64,000 nt of DNA, from positions 248,001 through 312,000 of the forward strand of contig NZ_VKKX01000033.1 in assembly GCF_008271655.1 (NCBI RefSeq). Direction: 5' to 3'. The DNA is from Gemmobacter caeruleus (GTDB taxonomy: Bacteria > Pseudomonadota > Alphaproteobacteria > Rhodobacterales > Rhodobacteraceae). Each line of letters begins with the position of its first letter. Within the stretch, counting starts at the first letter, position 1. The position numbers were made by a program, and so were the translations under genes. This document shows, piece by piece, positions 52,561 through 60,789 of this stretch. Below the pieces are notes generated by a model, which ran no database searches, was not told the DNA's origin, and saw nothing but the letters and a program-made list of their open reading frames with translations.

Positions 52561-52721
52561 TTCTCAAACACCAAAGGCTTCGGACCTGCTGTCTTTAGCC
52601 AATCACATGTGCAGGATCAAACCCAACTCTGCGTGAATTCGCCGAATGACACCTGTTTGATTTGCGATGCGGCGTTGCAGCGGCTAAAAACCGCCCAAAG
52701 TGCAATCTAAGGAGATCGCGG

Positions 52722-53291
52722 ATGTCTTCGGACATGACGTTCAAGCCCAGCCGCCGGGCAGTTCTGGGTGGCGCGGCGGCGGTTCTGGGCGCCTCCGCAT
52801 GGCCGGCGCTGGCGGAACAGGCGCCGGTGCGCAGCAATATCGCCAGCTTTCGCATGCTGGACTGGCAGTCGTATTTCCCGGATCTGAAGAACGGGGCGCT
52901 GCTGGTCGATACGCAGTCGCGGGCGCTGCATTTCTGGTCTGCCGACCAGTCGGTCTACAAGCTCTATCCGACCTCGGTCCCCGTCTCGCCGGAGCTGACC
53001 CGACTGGGCCGGACCAGCATCATCAAGAAAGACCCCGCGCCCAGCTGGCGCCCGACGCCTTCGATGAAGGAACGCAATCCCGACTGGCCGGATTTCATCC
53101 CGCCCGGGCCGGATTGTCCGCTGGGCACGCGCGCCATGTGGCTGTCCTGGGAATATTACCGCATCCACGGCACGCATGACACGCGCAAGATCGGGCGCAA
53201 GTCGTCGAATGGCTGCATCGGCATGTATAACGAACATGTCGAGGAACTTTACGATCTGGTGCAGGTCGGTGCGCAGGTGTTGCTGATTTGA
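52722..53291 (+). CDS. L,D-transpeptidase with Tat-like signal
   Basis: This 189-aa protein begins with a twin-arginine-like leader (KPSRRAVLGGAAAVLGASAWPALA, cleavage expected after residue 31). The YkuD domain follows, with His149 in YRIHGTHDTRKIG and the nucleophile Cys165 in KSSNGCIGM. The family is commonly seen in Rhodobacterales and forms or edits 3-3 crosslinks or attaches proteins to peptidoglycan. TAAGGAGATCGCGG precedes the ATG at 52722. A hairpin without a T-run follows. Confidence 0.9.
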   Translation: MSSDMTFKPSRRAVLGGAAAVLGASAWPALAEQAPVRSNIASFRMLDWQSYFPDLKNGALLVDTQSRALHFWSADQSVYKLYPTSVPVSPELTRLGRTSIIKKDPAPSWRPTPSMKERNPDWPDFIPPGPDCPLGTRAMWLSWEYYRIHGTHDTRKIGRKSSNGCIGMYNEHVEELYDLVQVGAQVLLI

Positions 53292-53308
53292 CGCCTTGAG
53301 GCGACTCG

Positions 53309-53333
53309 AACGGGGCGCCATATGCGCCCCGTT
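53309..53333 (+). terminator. Hairpin after the second L,D-transpeptidase gene
   Basis: AACGGGGCGC and GCGCCCCGTT form a perfect 10-bp stem with a CATAT loop. Only two T residues follow, so termination may need Rho or be partial. Confidence 0.5.
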
Positions 53334-53434
53334 GCCAGAAAGATTGGCCGTGCTACAAGGCCAACACGAGGTCTGTTCGTGGCCTGATGTCCCACTCTGC
53401 AAACCCGGGCATCAGGTTCTATCTGGAGGTCATC

Positions 53435-53614
53435 ATGAAAAAACTCGCTCTCGCTGCCGCCCTGTCGCTCGCTACCTCGACCGCTTTCGCGGGCGGCATG
53501 GTCCAGCCGGTGATGGAAGAAGAAGTCGTTGTGAATGGCACTTCGTCGTCGGCCGGCGGCGTCGTGGTTCCGCTGCTGCTCCTGCTGGTTGTGGCTGCTG
53601 CCGCCGCCAACTGA
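53435..53614 (+). CDS. Small secreted or membrane protein (59 aa)
   Basis: This 59-aa protein has a clear signal peptide (MKKLALAAALSLATSTAFA, cleavage after residue 19) and a short acidic middle (VMEEEVVVNGTSSS). The C-terminus is hydrophobic (VVVPLLLLLVVAAAAAN). After cleavage the mature protein would be only 40 residues with one membrane-spanning segment. TCTGGAGGTCATC precedes the ATG, and a strong bidirectional terminator follows, as for a well-expressed monocistronic gene. I know of similar small proteins in Rhodobacterales but no function. It converges on hemH. Confidence 0.75.
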   Translation: MKKLALAAALSLATSTAFAGGMVQPVMEEEVVVNGTSSSAGGVVVPLLLLLVVAAAAAN

Positions 53615-53636
53615 GCTGCGCTGTTTTCCAGTTGCG

Positions 53637-53665
53637 AAAGGCGCCGGGGCAACCCGGCGCCTTTT
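53637..53665. terminator. Bidirectional terminator between the small-protein gene and hemH
   Basis: AAAGGCGCCGGG and CCCGGCGCCTTT form a 12-bp stem with a GCAA loop, followed by T. A residues on the left side and T residues on the right suit both converging genes. Confidence 0.85.
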
Positions 53666-53671
53666 GTGTTT

Positions 53672-54757
53672 TCAGACCCAGCCGGCCAGATTGTCGCGAA
53701 TCACCGCGGTCAGCGCGGCGATATGCGCGGGCCCGGCATTCAGGCAGGGGATATAGGTAAAGACCTCGCCCCCGGCATGTTCGAAACTTTCGCGGATCTC
53801 GCCATTGATTTCCTCCAGCGTCTCGATGCAGTCGGCGCTGAAGGCCGGGGCGATCACGGCGATGCGTTTCTTGCCCTGTTTCGCCAGTTCGGCAACATGT
53901 TCGACCGTATAGGGGCGCAGCCATTCCTCGGTGCCAAAGACCGACTGGAAGGTGGTGAGGATCTCGCCCTTGTCCCAGCCCAGCCGTTCCCGCAGCAGGC
54001 GCGAGGTCTTCTGGCACTGGCAATGGTAGGGGTCGCCTTCCATCAGATAGCGTTGCGGCATGCCGTGATAGGACGCGACCAGCACATCGGGCCGGTGGTC
54101 AAGGCCGGCATAGGCCGTCTCCACCGATTGCGCGAGGGCGTCGATATACTGCGGATGGTCGAAATATTCCGGCAAGGTGCGCGCGGCGGGCTGGCGCTTT
54201 TCCTTCATCAGCGCGCGAAAGAACTGGTCATTCGCGGTCGCGGTCGTCGCGCCGGCATATTGCGGGTAAAGCGGGCAGAACAGGATCTTTTCGCAGCCCG
54301 CCGCCACCATGGCCCTGACCTTCGATTCCGTTGAAGGATTGCCATAGCGCATGCAGAAATCGACCATGACGCTATCGCCCAGATCGGCTTGCAGGGCGGC
54401 GGCCACGGCTTCGGTCTGGTCGCGGGTGATGGTCATCAGGGGGCTTTCGTCGCGCTCCTGATCCCAGATCAGCTTGTAATTGGCGCCACTGGTGAAAGGC
54501 CGCTTGGACAGGATGATCAGCTGCAACAGCGGCTGCCATTTCCAGGCCGGATAGTCGATCACCCGCTTGTCCGACAGAAACTCGTTCAGATAGCGCCGCA
54601 TGGACCAGTAATCGGTCGCGTCCGGCGTGCCGAGATTGGCAAGCAGCACGCCGATCTTGCGCGCCGCGACAGGCGGGTGCGTGGCGGGGGCATGTTCCAG
54701 CCGTTCCTCGCCGGGGCGGATCATCCGGGCCATGGTTTCGCGCAGCGCATCCAGCAT
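53672..54757 (-). CDS. hemH: Ferrochelatase
   Basis: This 361-aa enzyme inserts Fe2+ into protoporphyrin IX, the last step of heme synthesis. Family motifs are VLLANLGTPDATDYWSMRRYL, FCPLYPQYAGATTATANDQF, VASYHGMPQRYL with the metal-ligand histidine, and GEVFTYIPCLN near the end. YHCQCQKTSRL carries two cysteines. The ATG at 54757 has AAGGAGAACGCG before it; an ATG 15 bases upstream lacks such spacing. It follows the methyltransferase gene on the same strand by 51 bp. Confidence 0.96.
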   Translation of the reverse strand: MLDALRETMARMIRPGEERLEHAPATHPPVAARKIGVLLANLGTPDATDYWSMRRYLNEFLSDKRVIDYPAWKWQPLLQLIILSKRPFTSGANYKLIWDQERDESPLMTITRDQTEAVAAALQADLGDSVMVDFCMRYGNPSTESKVRAMVAAGCEKILFCPLYPQYAGATTATANDQFFRALMKEKRQPAARTLPEYFDHPQYIDALAQSVETAYAGLDHRPDVLVASYHGMPQRYLMEGDPYHCQCQKTSRLLRERLGWDKGEILTTFQSVFGTEEWLRPYTVEHVAELAKQGKKRIAVIAPAFSADCIETLEEINGEIRESFEHAGGEVFTYIPCLNAGPAHIAALTAVIRDNLAGWV

Positions 54758-54808
54758 CGCGTTCTCCTTCATTCCTGCCTTTCCCAGATAGCGGCGCGGC
54801 GCGCGGGG

Positions 54809-55621
54809 TCAACCACCCTGTTTTGTCGCAGCCTTCAGCGCGTCTTCCAGGCGCGCGATGGCCGAGCCGGGCCGCAGCGGTTTTTGCTGGCTTTCATGCG
54901 GCGCCCAGCCGGTGAGGCAGATCACCTCGAAACTGGCGGTGATGCGCCCGTCGGCGGTGGCAAAGCTTTCGGCATAGCGGCGGGCAGCATCGACAAACAG
55001 GCTGCGCCGCGTGGGGTGGCGCAGGCGTTCGGTCAGGGCATTGGTCTCGCCCATGGCGCGCAGATCGGCCATCAGGTGAAACATGTCGCGATAGCTGGCG
55101 GTGCGGGTGAACCCGTCGGCCACCGGCAGCGCCAGCCCTGCGCGTTGCAGCAAGGCGCCCAGATCGCGGATCTCGCCCATCGGCAGCACGCGGGGCGACA
55201 GGCCGCCGGTCAGTGCGGCCTCGGCGCCGGCCAGGCTTGCCCGCAGTTCGTGCAGGGTCTGGCCGCCCAGGGTAAAGGCCATCAGCAGCCCGTCGGGTTG
55301 CAGCGCGCGGCGGCATTGCACCAGCTGGCCCACCGGATCATTCGCCCAGTGCAGGCCAAGCGCGTGGATCACCAGATCATGCGCCCCGGGCGCGAGGTCG
55401 AGCAGTTCATCATCCGCGACGATGCGCGCGCCGGGCAACAGATCGCGCCAGATTTCTGCGAAAGGCGTGACGATGGCAGGTTTCGTAAACTGCCTGTTAA
55501 CCGCGAGGAGTCTTTCCTGAACCTCGAAGACGGCTTCGTCATGCAGGAACAGCGCGTCGCGCCGGGCGCGGCGGCGGTTCCGGGTCAGGGCGGCGCGGTC
55601 TGTCAGCGGCGGGGGGGTCAT
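54809..55621 (-). CDS. SAM-dependent methyltransferase, BioC/NDUFAF5-like
   Basis: This 270-aa protein lacks the usual GxGxG motif I but has DELLDLAPGAHDLVIHALGLHWANDPVGQLVQ, a form typical of the BioC-like group that includes mitochondrial NDUFAF5. It also has RALQPDGLLMAFTLGGQTLHELR. NDUFAF5 hydroxylates an arginine of a complex I subunit, and alphaproteobacterial relatives may do the same; this is inference. The ATG at 55621 begins MTPPPLTDRAAL. It is divergent from comF by 38 bp and lies upstream of hemH. Confidence 0.78.
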   Translation of the reverse strand: MTPPPLTDRAALTRNRRRARRDALFLHDEAVFEVQERLLAVNRQFTKPAIVTPFAEIWRDLLPGARIVADDELLDLAPGAHDLVIHALGLHWANDPVGQLVQCRRALQPDGLLMAFTLGGQTLHELRASLAGAEAALTGGLSPRVLPMGEIRDLGALLQRAGLALPVADGFTRTASYRDMFHLMADLRAMGETNALTERLRHPTRRSLFVDAARRYAESFATADGRITASFEVICLTGWAPHESQQKPLRPGSAIARLEDALKAATKQGG

Positions 55622-55659
55622 GCGGCTCTCCTTGATCGCCGAGACCATAGGAGGGTCGG

Positions 55660-56382
55660 ATGAGATTGCAAGCCGCGGTGCAACTGGTTTACCCGCCGCA
55701 ATGCCTGAGCTGCGATGCGCTTGTGACCACCGATTTCGGGCTTTGCGCGAAATGCTGGCGCGATACGCCCTTTGTCACGGGGCTTGTCTGCGATTGCTGC
55801 GGCACCCCCCTGCCCGGGGATGATGCCGAGGGCGCGGTGCAATGCGACGAATGCCTGAGCATCGCCCGCCCCTGGAGCCGGGGGCGCGCGGCCATGCTTT
55901 ATCGCGACAATGCCCGCCAGATGGTCATGGCGCTGAAACATGGCGACCGGCTTGATCTCGCGCGGCCGGTGGCGGGCTGGATGTATCGGGCGGCCGGGCC
56001 GCTCTTGCAGCCCGATACGCTGATCGCGCCGGTGCCGCTGCACTGGATGCGGCTGGTGCGGCGGCGTTACAACCAGTCGGCGCTGCTGGCCTCGGGGCTG
56101 GCACGGCTGGCCGATCTGCCGCATTGCCCCGATCTGCTGATCCGCCGCCGCAACACCCGCAGCCAGGAGGGGCGCGACCGCGAGGGGCGGTTCCTGAATG
56201 TGGAGGCGGCGTTTCGCGTGAATGAAAAACGCAGCTGGCAGGTGCAGGCTCGGCCCGTGCTGCTGGTGGATGACGTGATGACCTCGGGTGCCACGCTGGG
56301 CGCCTGCGCCGACGCGCTTCTGGCCGCGGGGGCGGCGCGGGTCGATGTTCTGGTGATGTGTCGCGTTGCGAAAGAAGGGTAA
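55660..56382 (+). CDS. comF: ComF-family phosphoribosyltransferase-like protein
   Basis: This 240-aa protein has an N-terminal double zinc ribbon (PPQCLSCDALV, LCAKCW, VCDCCGTPL, CDECLS) and a C-terminal phosphoribosyltransferase fold with the PRPP motif VLLVDDVMTSGATLGAC. Between them is the YNQSALLASGLARL region. ComF proteins are needed for uptake of DNA during transformation in several bacteria. It is followed by grxC on the same strand. The gene is complete and of usual length. Confidence 0.92.
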   Translation: MRLQAAVQLVYPPQCLSCDALVTTDFGLCAKCWRDTPFVTGLVCDCCGTPLPGDDAEGAVQCDECLSIARPWSRGRAAMLYRDNARQMVMALKHGDRLDLARPVAGWMYRAAGPLLQPDTLIAPVPLHWMRLVRRRYNQSALLASGLARLADLPHCPDLLIRRRNTRSQEGRDREGRFLNVEAAFRVNEKRSWQVQARPVLLVDDVMTSGATLGACADALLAAGAARVDVLVMCRVAKEG

Positions 56383-56427
56383 ATGCCTATAGTTCGCGGC
56401 AAAACTGCCCTTGCCACGGATCCTGCC

Positions 56428-56685
56428 ATGAAACCCGTCGAGATTTACACCACCCCGACCTGCCCCTATTGCGCCGCCGCCAAGCGGCTGCTGGGCAAGA
56501 AGGGCGCCGCCTATACCGAGATCGACGTGAGCCGCGACCCCGCGCTCCGCGCCGCGATGACCGACCGCGCGGGCGGACGGCGCACCGTGCCGCAGATCTT
56601 TATTGGCGGGCGGCATGTGGGCGGCAGCGACGACATTCACGCGCTTGACGCCGAGGGCAGGCTTGACCCGCTTCTGGCGGATTGA
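56428..56685 (+). CDS. grxC: Glutaredoxin 3
   Basis: This 85-aa thioredoxin-fold protein has the dithiol motif TCPYC at residues 11-15, the cis-proline motif TVPQIFI and the GGSDD glutathione-contact motif. It reduces disulfides using glutathione. The ATG at 56428 is chosen because it gives the normal start MKPVEIYTTPTCPYC; a longer frame adds 15 residues without sense. The nitrilase-family amidase starts 3 bp after its stop. Confidence 0.96.
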   Translation: MKPVEIYTTPTCPYCAAAKRLLGKKGAAYTEIDVSRDPALRAAMTDRAGGRRTVPQIFIGGRHVGGSDDIHALDAEGRLDPLLAD

Positions 56686-56688
56686 GCG

Positions 56689-57519
56689 ATGCGTTGCGCC
56701 CTTGTCCAACTGACGGTGACCGACGATCCGGCGGCGAACCTGCCCGAGACGCTGACCTTTCTGCGCGCGGCGGCGGCGGGTGGGGCCGAACTGGTGCTGA
56801 CGCCGGAATGCACCAACATGCTCAGCTCCAGCCGTGACCACCAGCGCGCCACCCTGCGCCACGAGGAAGAGGACGCCACGCTGGCCGCGCTGCGGGCCGA
56901 GGCGGCCGCGCTTGGCATCTGGGTGCTGATCGGCTCGCTGGGGGTGTTGACGCATGATGCGGACGGGCGTTTTGCGAACCGGTCTTTCCTGATCGCCCCC
57001 GATGGCAGCATCGCGGCGCGCTATGACAAGATCCACATGTTCGACGTGAACGTGTCGGAAACCGAGGTCTATCGCGAAAGCGCCGCCTATCGCCCCGGCA
57101 CGCGGGCGGTGGTGGCGCAGACGCCGCTGGGCGCGATCGGCATGGCGGTCTGTTACGACCTGCGCTTTCCGCATCTGTTCCGCCGGTTGGCGCAGGGCGG
57201 CGCGCAGATCCTGACCGTGCCCGCCGCCTTCAACCACCTGACGGGCGAGGCGCATTGGGAAACGCTGTTGCGCGCGCGGGCGATCGAGACCGGCTGTTTC
57301 GTGCTGGCCCCGGCGCAGACCGGATTTCACCCCGAGACGCAGGGCAAGGGTCGGCGCACCCATGGGCACAGCCTGGCCATCGCGCCCTGGGGCGAGGTGC
57401 TGGTGGATGCGGGCACCGATCCGGGCGTGACGCTGGTCGATCTCGATCTGGCCGAGGTGGCGCGGGCGCGGGCGCGCGTGCCCTCGCTGTCGCATGATCG
57501 CGATTTCGAGGGGCCGTGA
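56689..57519 (+). CDS. Nitrilase-superfamily amidohydrolase (Nit1/deaminated-glutathione-amidase-like)
   Basis: This 276-aa enzyme has the Glu-Lys-Cys triad of the superfamily: E40 in LTPECTN, K114 in RYDKIHMFDV and C155 in MAVCYDLRFP. KIHMFDV and VPAAFNHLTGEAHWETLLRARAIET match the Nit1/NitFhit branch, whose known activity is repair of deaminated glutathione. Being coupled to grxC, a glutathione-using protein, agrees with that idea. Its stop overlaps the start of the MarR gene (TGATG). Confidence 0.87.
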   Translation: MRCALVQLTVTDDPAANLPETLTFLRAAAAGGAELVLTPECTNMLSSSRDHQRATLRHEEEDATLAALRAEAAALGIWVLIGSLGVLTHDADGRFANRSFLIAPDGSIAARYDKIHMFDVNVSETEVYRESAAYRPGTRAVVAQTPLGAIGMAVCYDLRFPHLFRRLAQGGAQILTVPAAFNHLTGEAHWETLLRARAIETGCFVLAPAQTGFHPETQGKGRRTHGHSLAIAPWGEVLVDAGTDPGVTLVDLDLAEVARARARVPSLSHDRDFEGP

Positions 57520-57962
57520 TGGCGGAAAAGACCGACGATCTGGCAATCGCGCTGTTCGGCGAGCTGTTCATGGCCGATCAGCTGGCGCGCAACCGCATCT
57601 CCAAGGTGCTGCCCAAGGGGATGGAGCTGTCGCATTTCGGGGTGCTGAACCATCTGGCCCGCATCAATGAGGAACGCACCCCCGCGCAACTGGCACGCAG
57701 CTTTCATGTCACGCGTGGCGCGATGACCAATACGCTGACCAAGCTGGAATGGGCGGGGCATGTGCATATCCGCCCCGATTGGGACGATGCGCGGCGCAAG
57801 TTCGTGGCGATCAGCCCCGCCGGGCGTTCGGCGCGCGATGCGGCGGTGCAGGCCATCGCGCCGCTGATCGGCGAGGTGGTGCAGGCAATCGGCGCCGAAC
57901 GGGTGCGCGCCGTGCTGCCGGTGCTGCGCGAGATGCGCACCCAGCTTGAGGGCGAGGAGTAA
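57519..57962 (+). CDS. MarR-family transcriptional regulator
   Basis: This 147-aa protein has the winged helix layout of MarR: a dimerisation helix (DLAIALFGELFMADQLARN), then LSHFGVLNHLARI, TPAQLARSFHVTRGAMTNTLTKLEWAGHVHI as recognition and wing regions, and DARRKFVAISPAGR. It is the last gene of comF-grxC-nit-marR and may control that group or a target elsewhere; the ligand is unknown. It converges on the polysaccharide export gene with 21 bp between stops. Confidence 0.88.
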   Translation: MAEKTDDLAIALFGELFMADQLARNRISKVLPKGMELSHFGVLNHLARINEERTPAQLARSFHVTRGAMTNTLTKLEWAGHVHIRPDWDDARRKFVAISPAGRSARDAAVQAIAPLIGEVVQAIGAERVRAVLPVLREMRTQLEGEE

Positions 57963-57983
57963 CCTCGCCCCCGGCGGTCAGGG

Positions 57984-59108
57984 TCAGTTGGTGATCTGCT
58001 CTGCCCGCAGGCCGATGCCGAAGAGATCATAGATCAGCGTGATCGTCGCCGAATTGTTGATCAGCGGGCTTTCGGTGACCATGACCACGTCCCGATCCTG
58101 GATCAGGAATTCGCCGGCGCTGAACAGACCGTCGGCCGTGGTCAGATCGACGGTAAAGACCACGCGATCCTTGTTCGGGCCGGTGCCATCGCTGCGCACC
58201 TGCCGCGCGTCATAATCCCGCAACACCAGAACGGCCTTGGGATTGGCGCGCGTGTCCTTGAGACCGCCCGCCAGTGAGGCCGCGTCAAGTGCGGTGACCT
58301 TATCGTCGGGGAAGGGGATCTGCTGTTGCTTGTTGGTGGCGCCGAGCGACAGGAAATAACGCTCGTCGCTTTCGACATAGACCTTGTCACCGCCGCGCAG
58401 CGTGGTGTCGAGCGCGGGCGTCTTCATCAGCCGGTCGGCCGAGATGCCATAGACCTTGGACCCGCGCAGCAGCCGGACCTGCGGGTTCGTCAGATCCTTG
58501 GTCAGGCCGCCGCCCTGGGCGATCAGGCTCAGCACCGTGAAATCGCGGTCGGGCATCACGAAATTGCCGGGCTTGTTGACGCCGCTGATCAGATCGACCG
58601 AGCTTTGCCGCCCCGGTTCATGGCGCAGCTGCACCTGGGCCGACGGAATGATGGCGTCGAATTTTTCCTGCACGGCGGCGCGGGCGCGGTCGGGCGTCAT
58701 ATTGGCGATATAGACGCGGTCCACATAGGGCAGGAACACCTCGCCATCGGGCGAGACGCGGATGCCTTTCAGTTCCACCACCTTCTGTCCGTTCTGCGCC
58801 AGAAGCGAGCTTTCGCCGTTATCCCAGATCGACAGGTCGAGCGTGTCGCCCACCTCGATCGTCTGCGACGAGGGGCCGCGCACGCGGTCGATCCAGCCGG
58901 TCGGGTTGGGGTTGGGCTTGTGCGGCCAGCTGGACAGGATGGGCAGGGTTTCACGGGTGACCGGGAAAACCGCGAAAGTCGCATCTTCCTTTTCCGCGCC
59001 TTTCAGGATCTGTTCGGCGCGCGGCGCGGCGCCAGGCCCATCGGCGCAGGCCGCCAGAAGCGACATCCCCGCCGAAAGCAGGAGCAACTTGCCGGTCTTG
59101 TGAAACAT
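57984..59108 (-). CDS. Polysaccharide export outer-membrane lipoprotein, Wza-like
   Basis: This 374-aa lipoprotein (lipobox LLAAC near residue 21) has a Poly_export domain (IEVGDTLDLSIWDNGESS..., GIRVSPDGEVFLPYVDRVYIANMTPDRARAAVQEKF). SLBB-type repeats follow (VNKPGNFVMPDRDFTVLSLIAQGGGL, and DDKVTALDAASLAGGLKD). It forms the outer-membrane channel for capsule or exopolysaccharide export. The ATG at 59108 opens the signal peptide and has GGAG upstream. It is divergent from the sugar-nucleotide and glycosyl-transferase genes, marking the start of an exopolysaccharide locus. Confidence 0.93.
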   Translation of the reverse strand: MFHKTGKLLLLSAGMSLLAACADGPGAAPRAEQILKGAEKEDATFAVFPVTRETLPILSSWPHKPNPNPTGWIDRVRGPSSQTIEVGDTLDLSIWDNGESSLLAQNGQKVVELKGIRVSPDGEVFLPYVDRVYIANMTPDRARAAVQEKFDAIIPSAQVQLRHEPGRQSSVDLISGVNKPGNFVMPDRDFTVLSLIAQGGGLTKDLTNPQVRLLRGSKVYGISADRLMKTPALDTTLRGGDKVYVESDERYFLSLGATNKQQQIPFPDDKVTALDAASLAGGLKDTRANPKAVLVLRDYDARQVRSDGTGPNKDRVVFTVDLTTADGLFSAGEFLIQDRDVVMVTESPLINNSATITLIYDLFGIGLRAEQITN

Positions 59109-59221
59109 TAACGAACTCCGGTGTCGTCGCACCTGCAAGGGTGGACTAATGCAGTCGGGGCAAGATACTTGGGTGCAGGAATGGGTTCAACGTCCAAATG
59201 CGGAGGCGGCGTCCGATCGGC

Positions 59222-60076
59222 ATGATCTGTGTTCTTGGCGCAAATGGCCGGCTGGGCGGCATCCTGCGGCGTGGCTGGCAAGGCGGGGCAATGCCGGTGC
59301 TGTGGCAGGGCCGCGGCGTGGTGCCGGAGGGCTGGCTGAGCTGGGCGCCGCTGGAGGCGCCGGTGCCGGCATTGGCGGGTCCGGTTTCGGTCGTTCTGGC
59401 GTTGGCCGGAGTGACGCGGGGCGATGCGGTGGCGCTGGCGCGCAACACCGATCTTGCGCTGGCGGCCTGCGAGGCGGCGCGGATCTGGGGCGCGCGGCGG
59501 GTTTTTCTGTGTTCCAGTGCCGCGGTTTACGGGCGCAACGGTGCCGATGGCCGCAAGCTGCATGAGGACGCGCCCGCGCATCCCGCCAGCGATTACGGCC
59601 ATGCCAAGCTGGAGATGGAACATGCGGTGGCCGCCTGGGCAGGCGCGGGCCGTCCGGCGGTCAGCGTGCTGCGCATCGGCAATGTTCTGGGGGCCGATGC
59701 GGTGGTCGGCCGCGGCCGCCGGGGGGAGGTCGTGCGGCTTGATCCGGTGCCGGGCCAGAAGGACGGGCCGCGCCGGTCCTATATCGGGCCGCTCGCGCTG
59801 GCGCGGGTGCTGGCCGCGCTTTGCGCCCGCGCGGCGGCGGGCGAGGCGCTGCCTTTCGCGATCAATATCGCGGCGCCCGGGGCCGTGGGCATGGCGGATC
59901 TGCTGACGGCGGCGGGCATCGACTGGCAGTGGGGGCCGGAAAACCCCGGCGTCTTGCCGCATGTGGAGCTGGATACCGCGCGGCTTGAAGCGCTTTTGCC
60001 CGGTCTGGCCGGCACCAGCCGGGCAGAGGCGCTGATCGCCGACTGGCGCGCGGCGGGGATGGAGGAGGGGGCATGA
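59222..60076 (+). CDS. NAD-dependent epimerase/dehydratase-like SDR protein
   Basis: This 284-aa extended-type SDR has the nucleotide-binding MICVLGANGRLGGILR, LALAGVTRG, the active-site serine region LCSSAAVYG and the catalytic YGHAKLEMEH (YxxxK). It probably changes a nucleotide sugar for polymer synthesis, but the substrate is not evident. The start is uncertain: the ATG at 59222 begins the fold directly, while an ATG at 59198 adds eight basic residues; neither has a well-placed ribosome site. It overlaps the sugar transferase by 4 bp. Confidence 0.83.
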   Translation: MICVLGANGRLGGILRRGWQGGAMPVLWQGRGVVPEGWLSWAPLEAPVPALAGPVSVVLALAGVTRGDAVALARNTDLALAACEAARIWGARRVFLCSSAAVYGRNGADGRKLHEDAPAHPASDYGHAKLEMEHAVAAWAGAGRPAVSVLRIGNVLGADAVVGRGRRGEVVRLDPVPGQKDGPRRSYIGPLALARVLAALCARAAAGEALPFAINIAAPGAVGMADLLTAAGIDWQWGPENPGVLPHVELDTARLEALLPGLAGTSRAEALIADWRAAGMEEGA

Positions 60077-60693
60077 CCCTGTCCAAGCGGCTGTTCGATC
60101 TGGTGCTGGCGGTGCTGCTGATCGCGCTTCTGGCGCTGCCCTTCGCGATTCTGCTCGGGGTGTTGCTGGTGGTCGAGGGGCGGCCGCTGTTCTATGTGGC
60201 CGAACGGATGAAGGCCCCGGACCAGCCCTTTCGCCTTTGGAAGCTGCGCACCATGACCGTGGTCAGTCAGGATTCCGGCGTGTCGGGCGGTGACAAATCG
60301 GCGCGGGTCACCCGCATCGGGCGGCTGCTGCGCCGGGCGCGGCTGGACGAGATCCCGCAATTGTGGAACGTGATCCGCGGCGACATGAGCTTTGTCGGCC
60401 CACGCCCGCCGCTGCGGCTTTATGTGGAGAAATTCCCCGATCTCTATGCCGAGGTGCTGAAATGCCGGCCGGGGATCACCGGCCTTGCCTCGCTGCATTT
60501 TCACGCGCATGAGGAATGGATCCTGCGCCAATGCGACAGCGCCGAGGCGACCGATGCCGCCTATAGCCGCCGCTGCGTGCCGCGCAAGGCGCGGATGGAC
60601 CTGATCTATGCCCGGAACCGGTCGATCTGCTACGATCTGCGACTCATTGCCGAGACGGGTGGGCGCGTCCTTTTCAAAAAGCTGTTACAGTAG
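60073..60693 (+). CDS. Initiating sugar-phosphate transferase (WbaP/PglC type)
   Basis: This 206-aa bacterial sugar transferase has one N-terminal hydrophobic helix (LFDLVLAVLLIALLALPFAILLGVLLV). The catalytic domain has LWKLRTM, TRIGRLLRRARLDEIPQLWNVIRGDMSFVGPRPPLRLYVE and KCRPGITGLASLHF, the standard PglC/WbaP motifs. It moves a phospho-sugar from a UDP-sugar to undecaprenyl phosphate, the first step in building a repeat unit. Size and single helix fit the minimal PglC-like class. It overlaps the SDR gene by 4 bp. Confidence 0.94.
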   Translation: MTLSKRLFDLVLAVLLIALLALPFAILLGVLLVVEGRPLFYVAERMKAPDQPFRLWKLRTMTVVSQDSGVSGGDKSARVTRIGRLLRRARLDEIPQLWNVIRGDMSFVGPRPPLRLYVEKFPDLYAEVLKCRPGITGLASLHFHAHEEWILRQCDSAEATDAAYSRRCVPRKARMDLIYARNRSICYDLRLIAETGGRVLFKKLLQ

Positions 60694-60722
60694 TAAGCGG
60701 GAAACAAGACAGGGTTGTATCG

Positions 60723-60741
60723 CCGCAGCGCGGCGCTGCGG
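60723..60741 (+). repeat. Hairpin between transferase and dehydratase genes
   Basis: CCGCAGC and GCTGCGG flank a 5-nt GC-rich loop. There is no T-run. It may slow or partly stop transcription into the large dehydratase gene, or simply be a GC-rich structure. Confidence 0.3.
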
Positions 60742-60789
60742 CCCCATTGCAATTTGTGCAGTTGGCCTGCCACCAGGGCAAGGGAAGCC

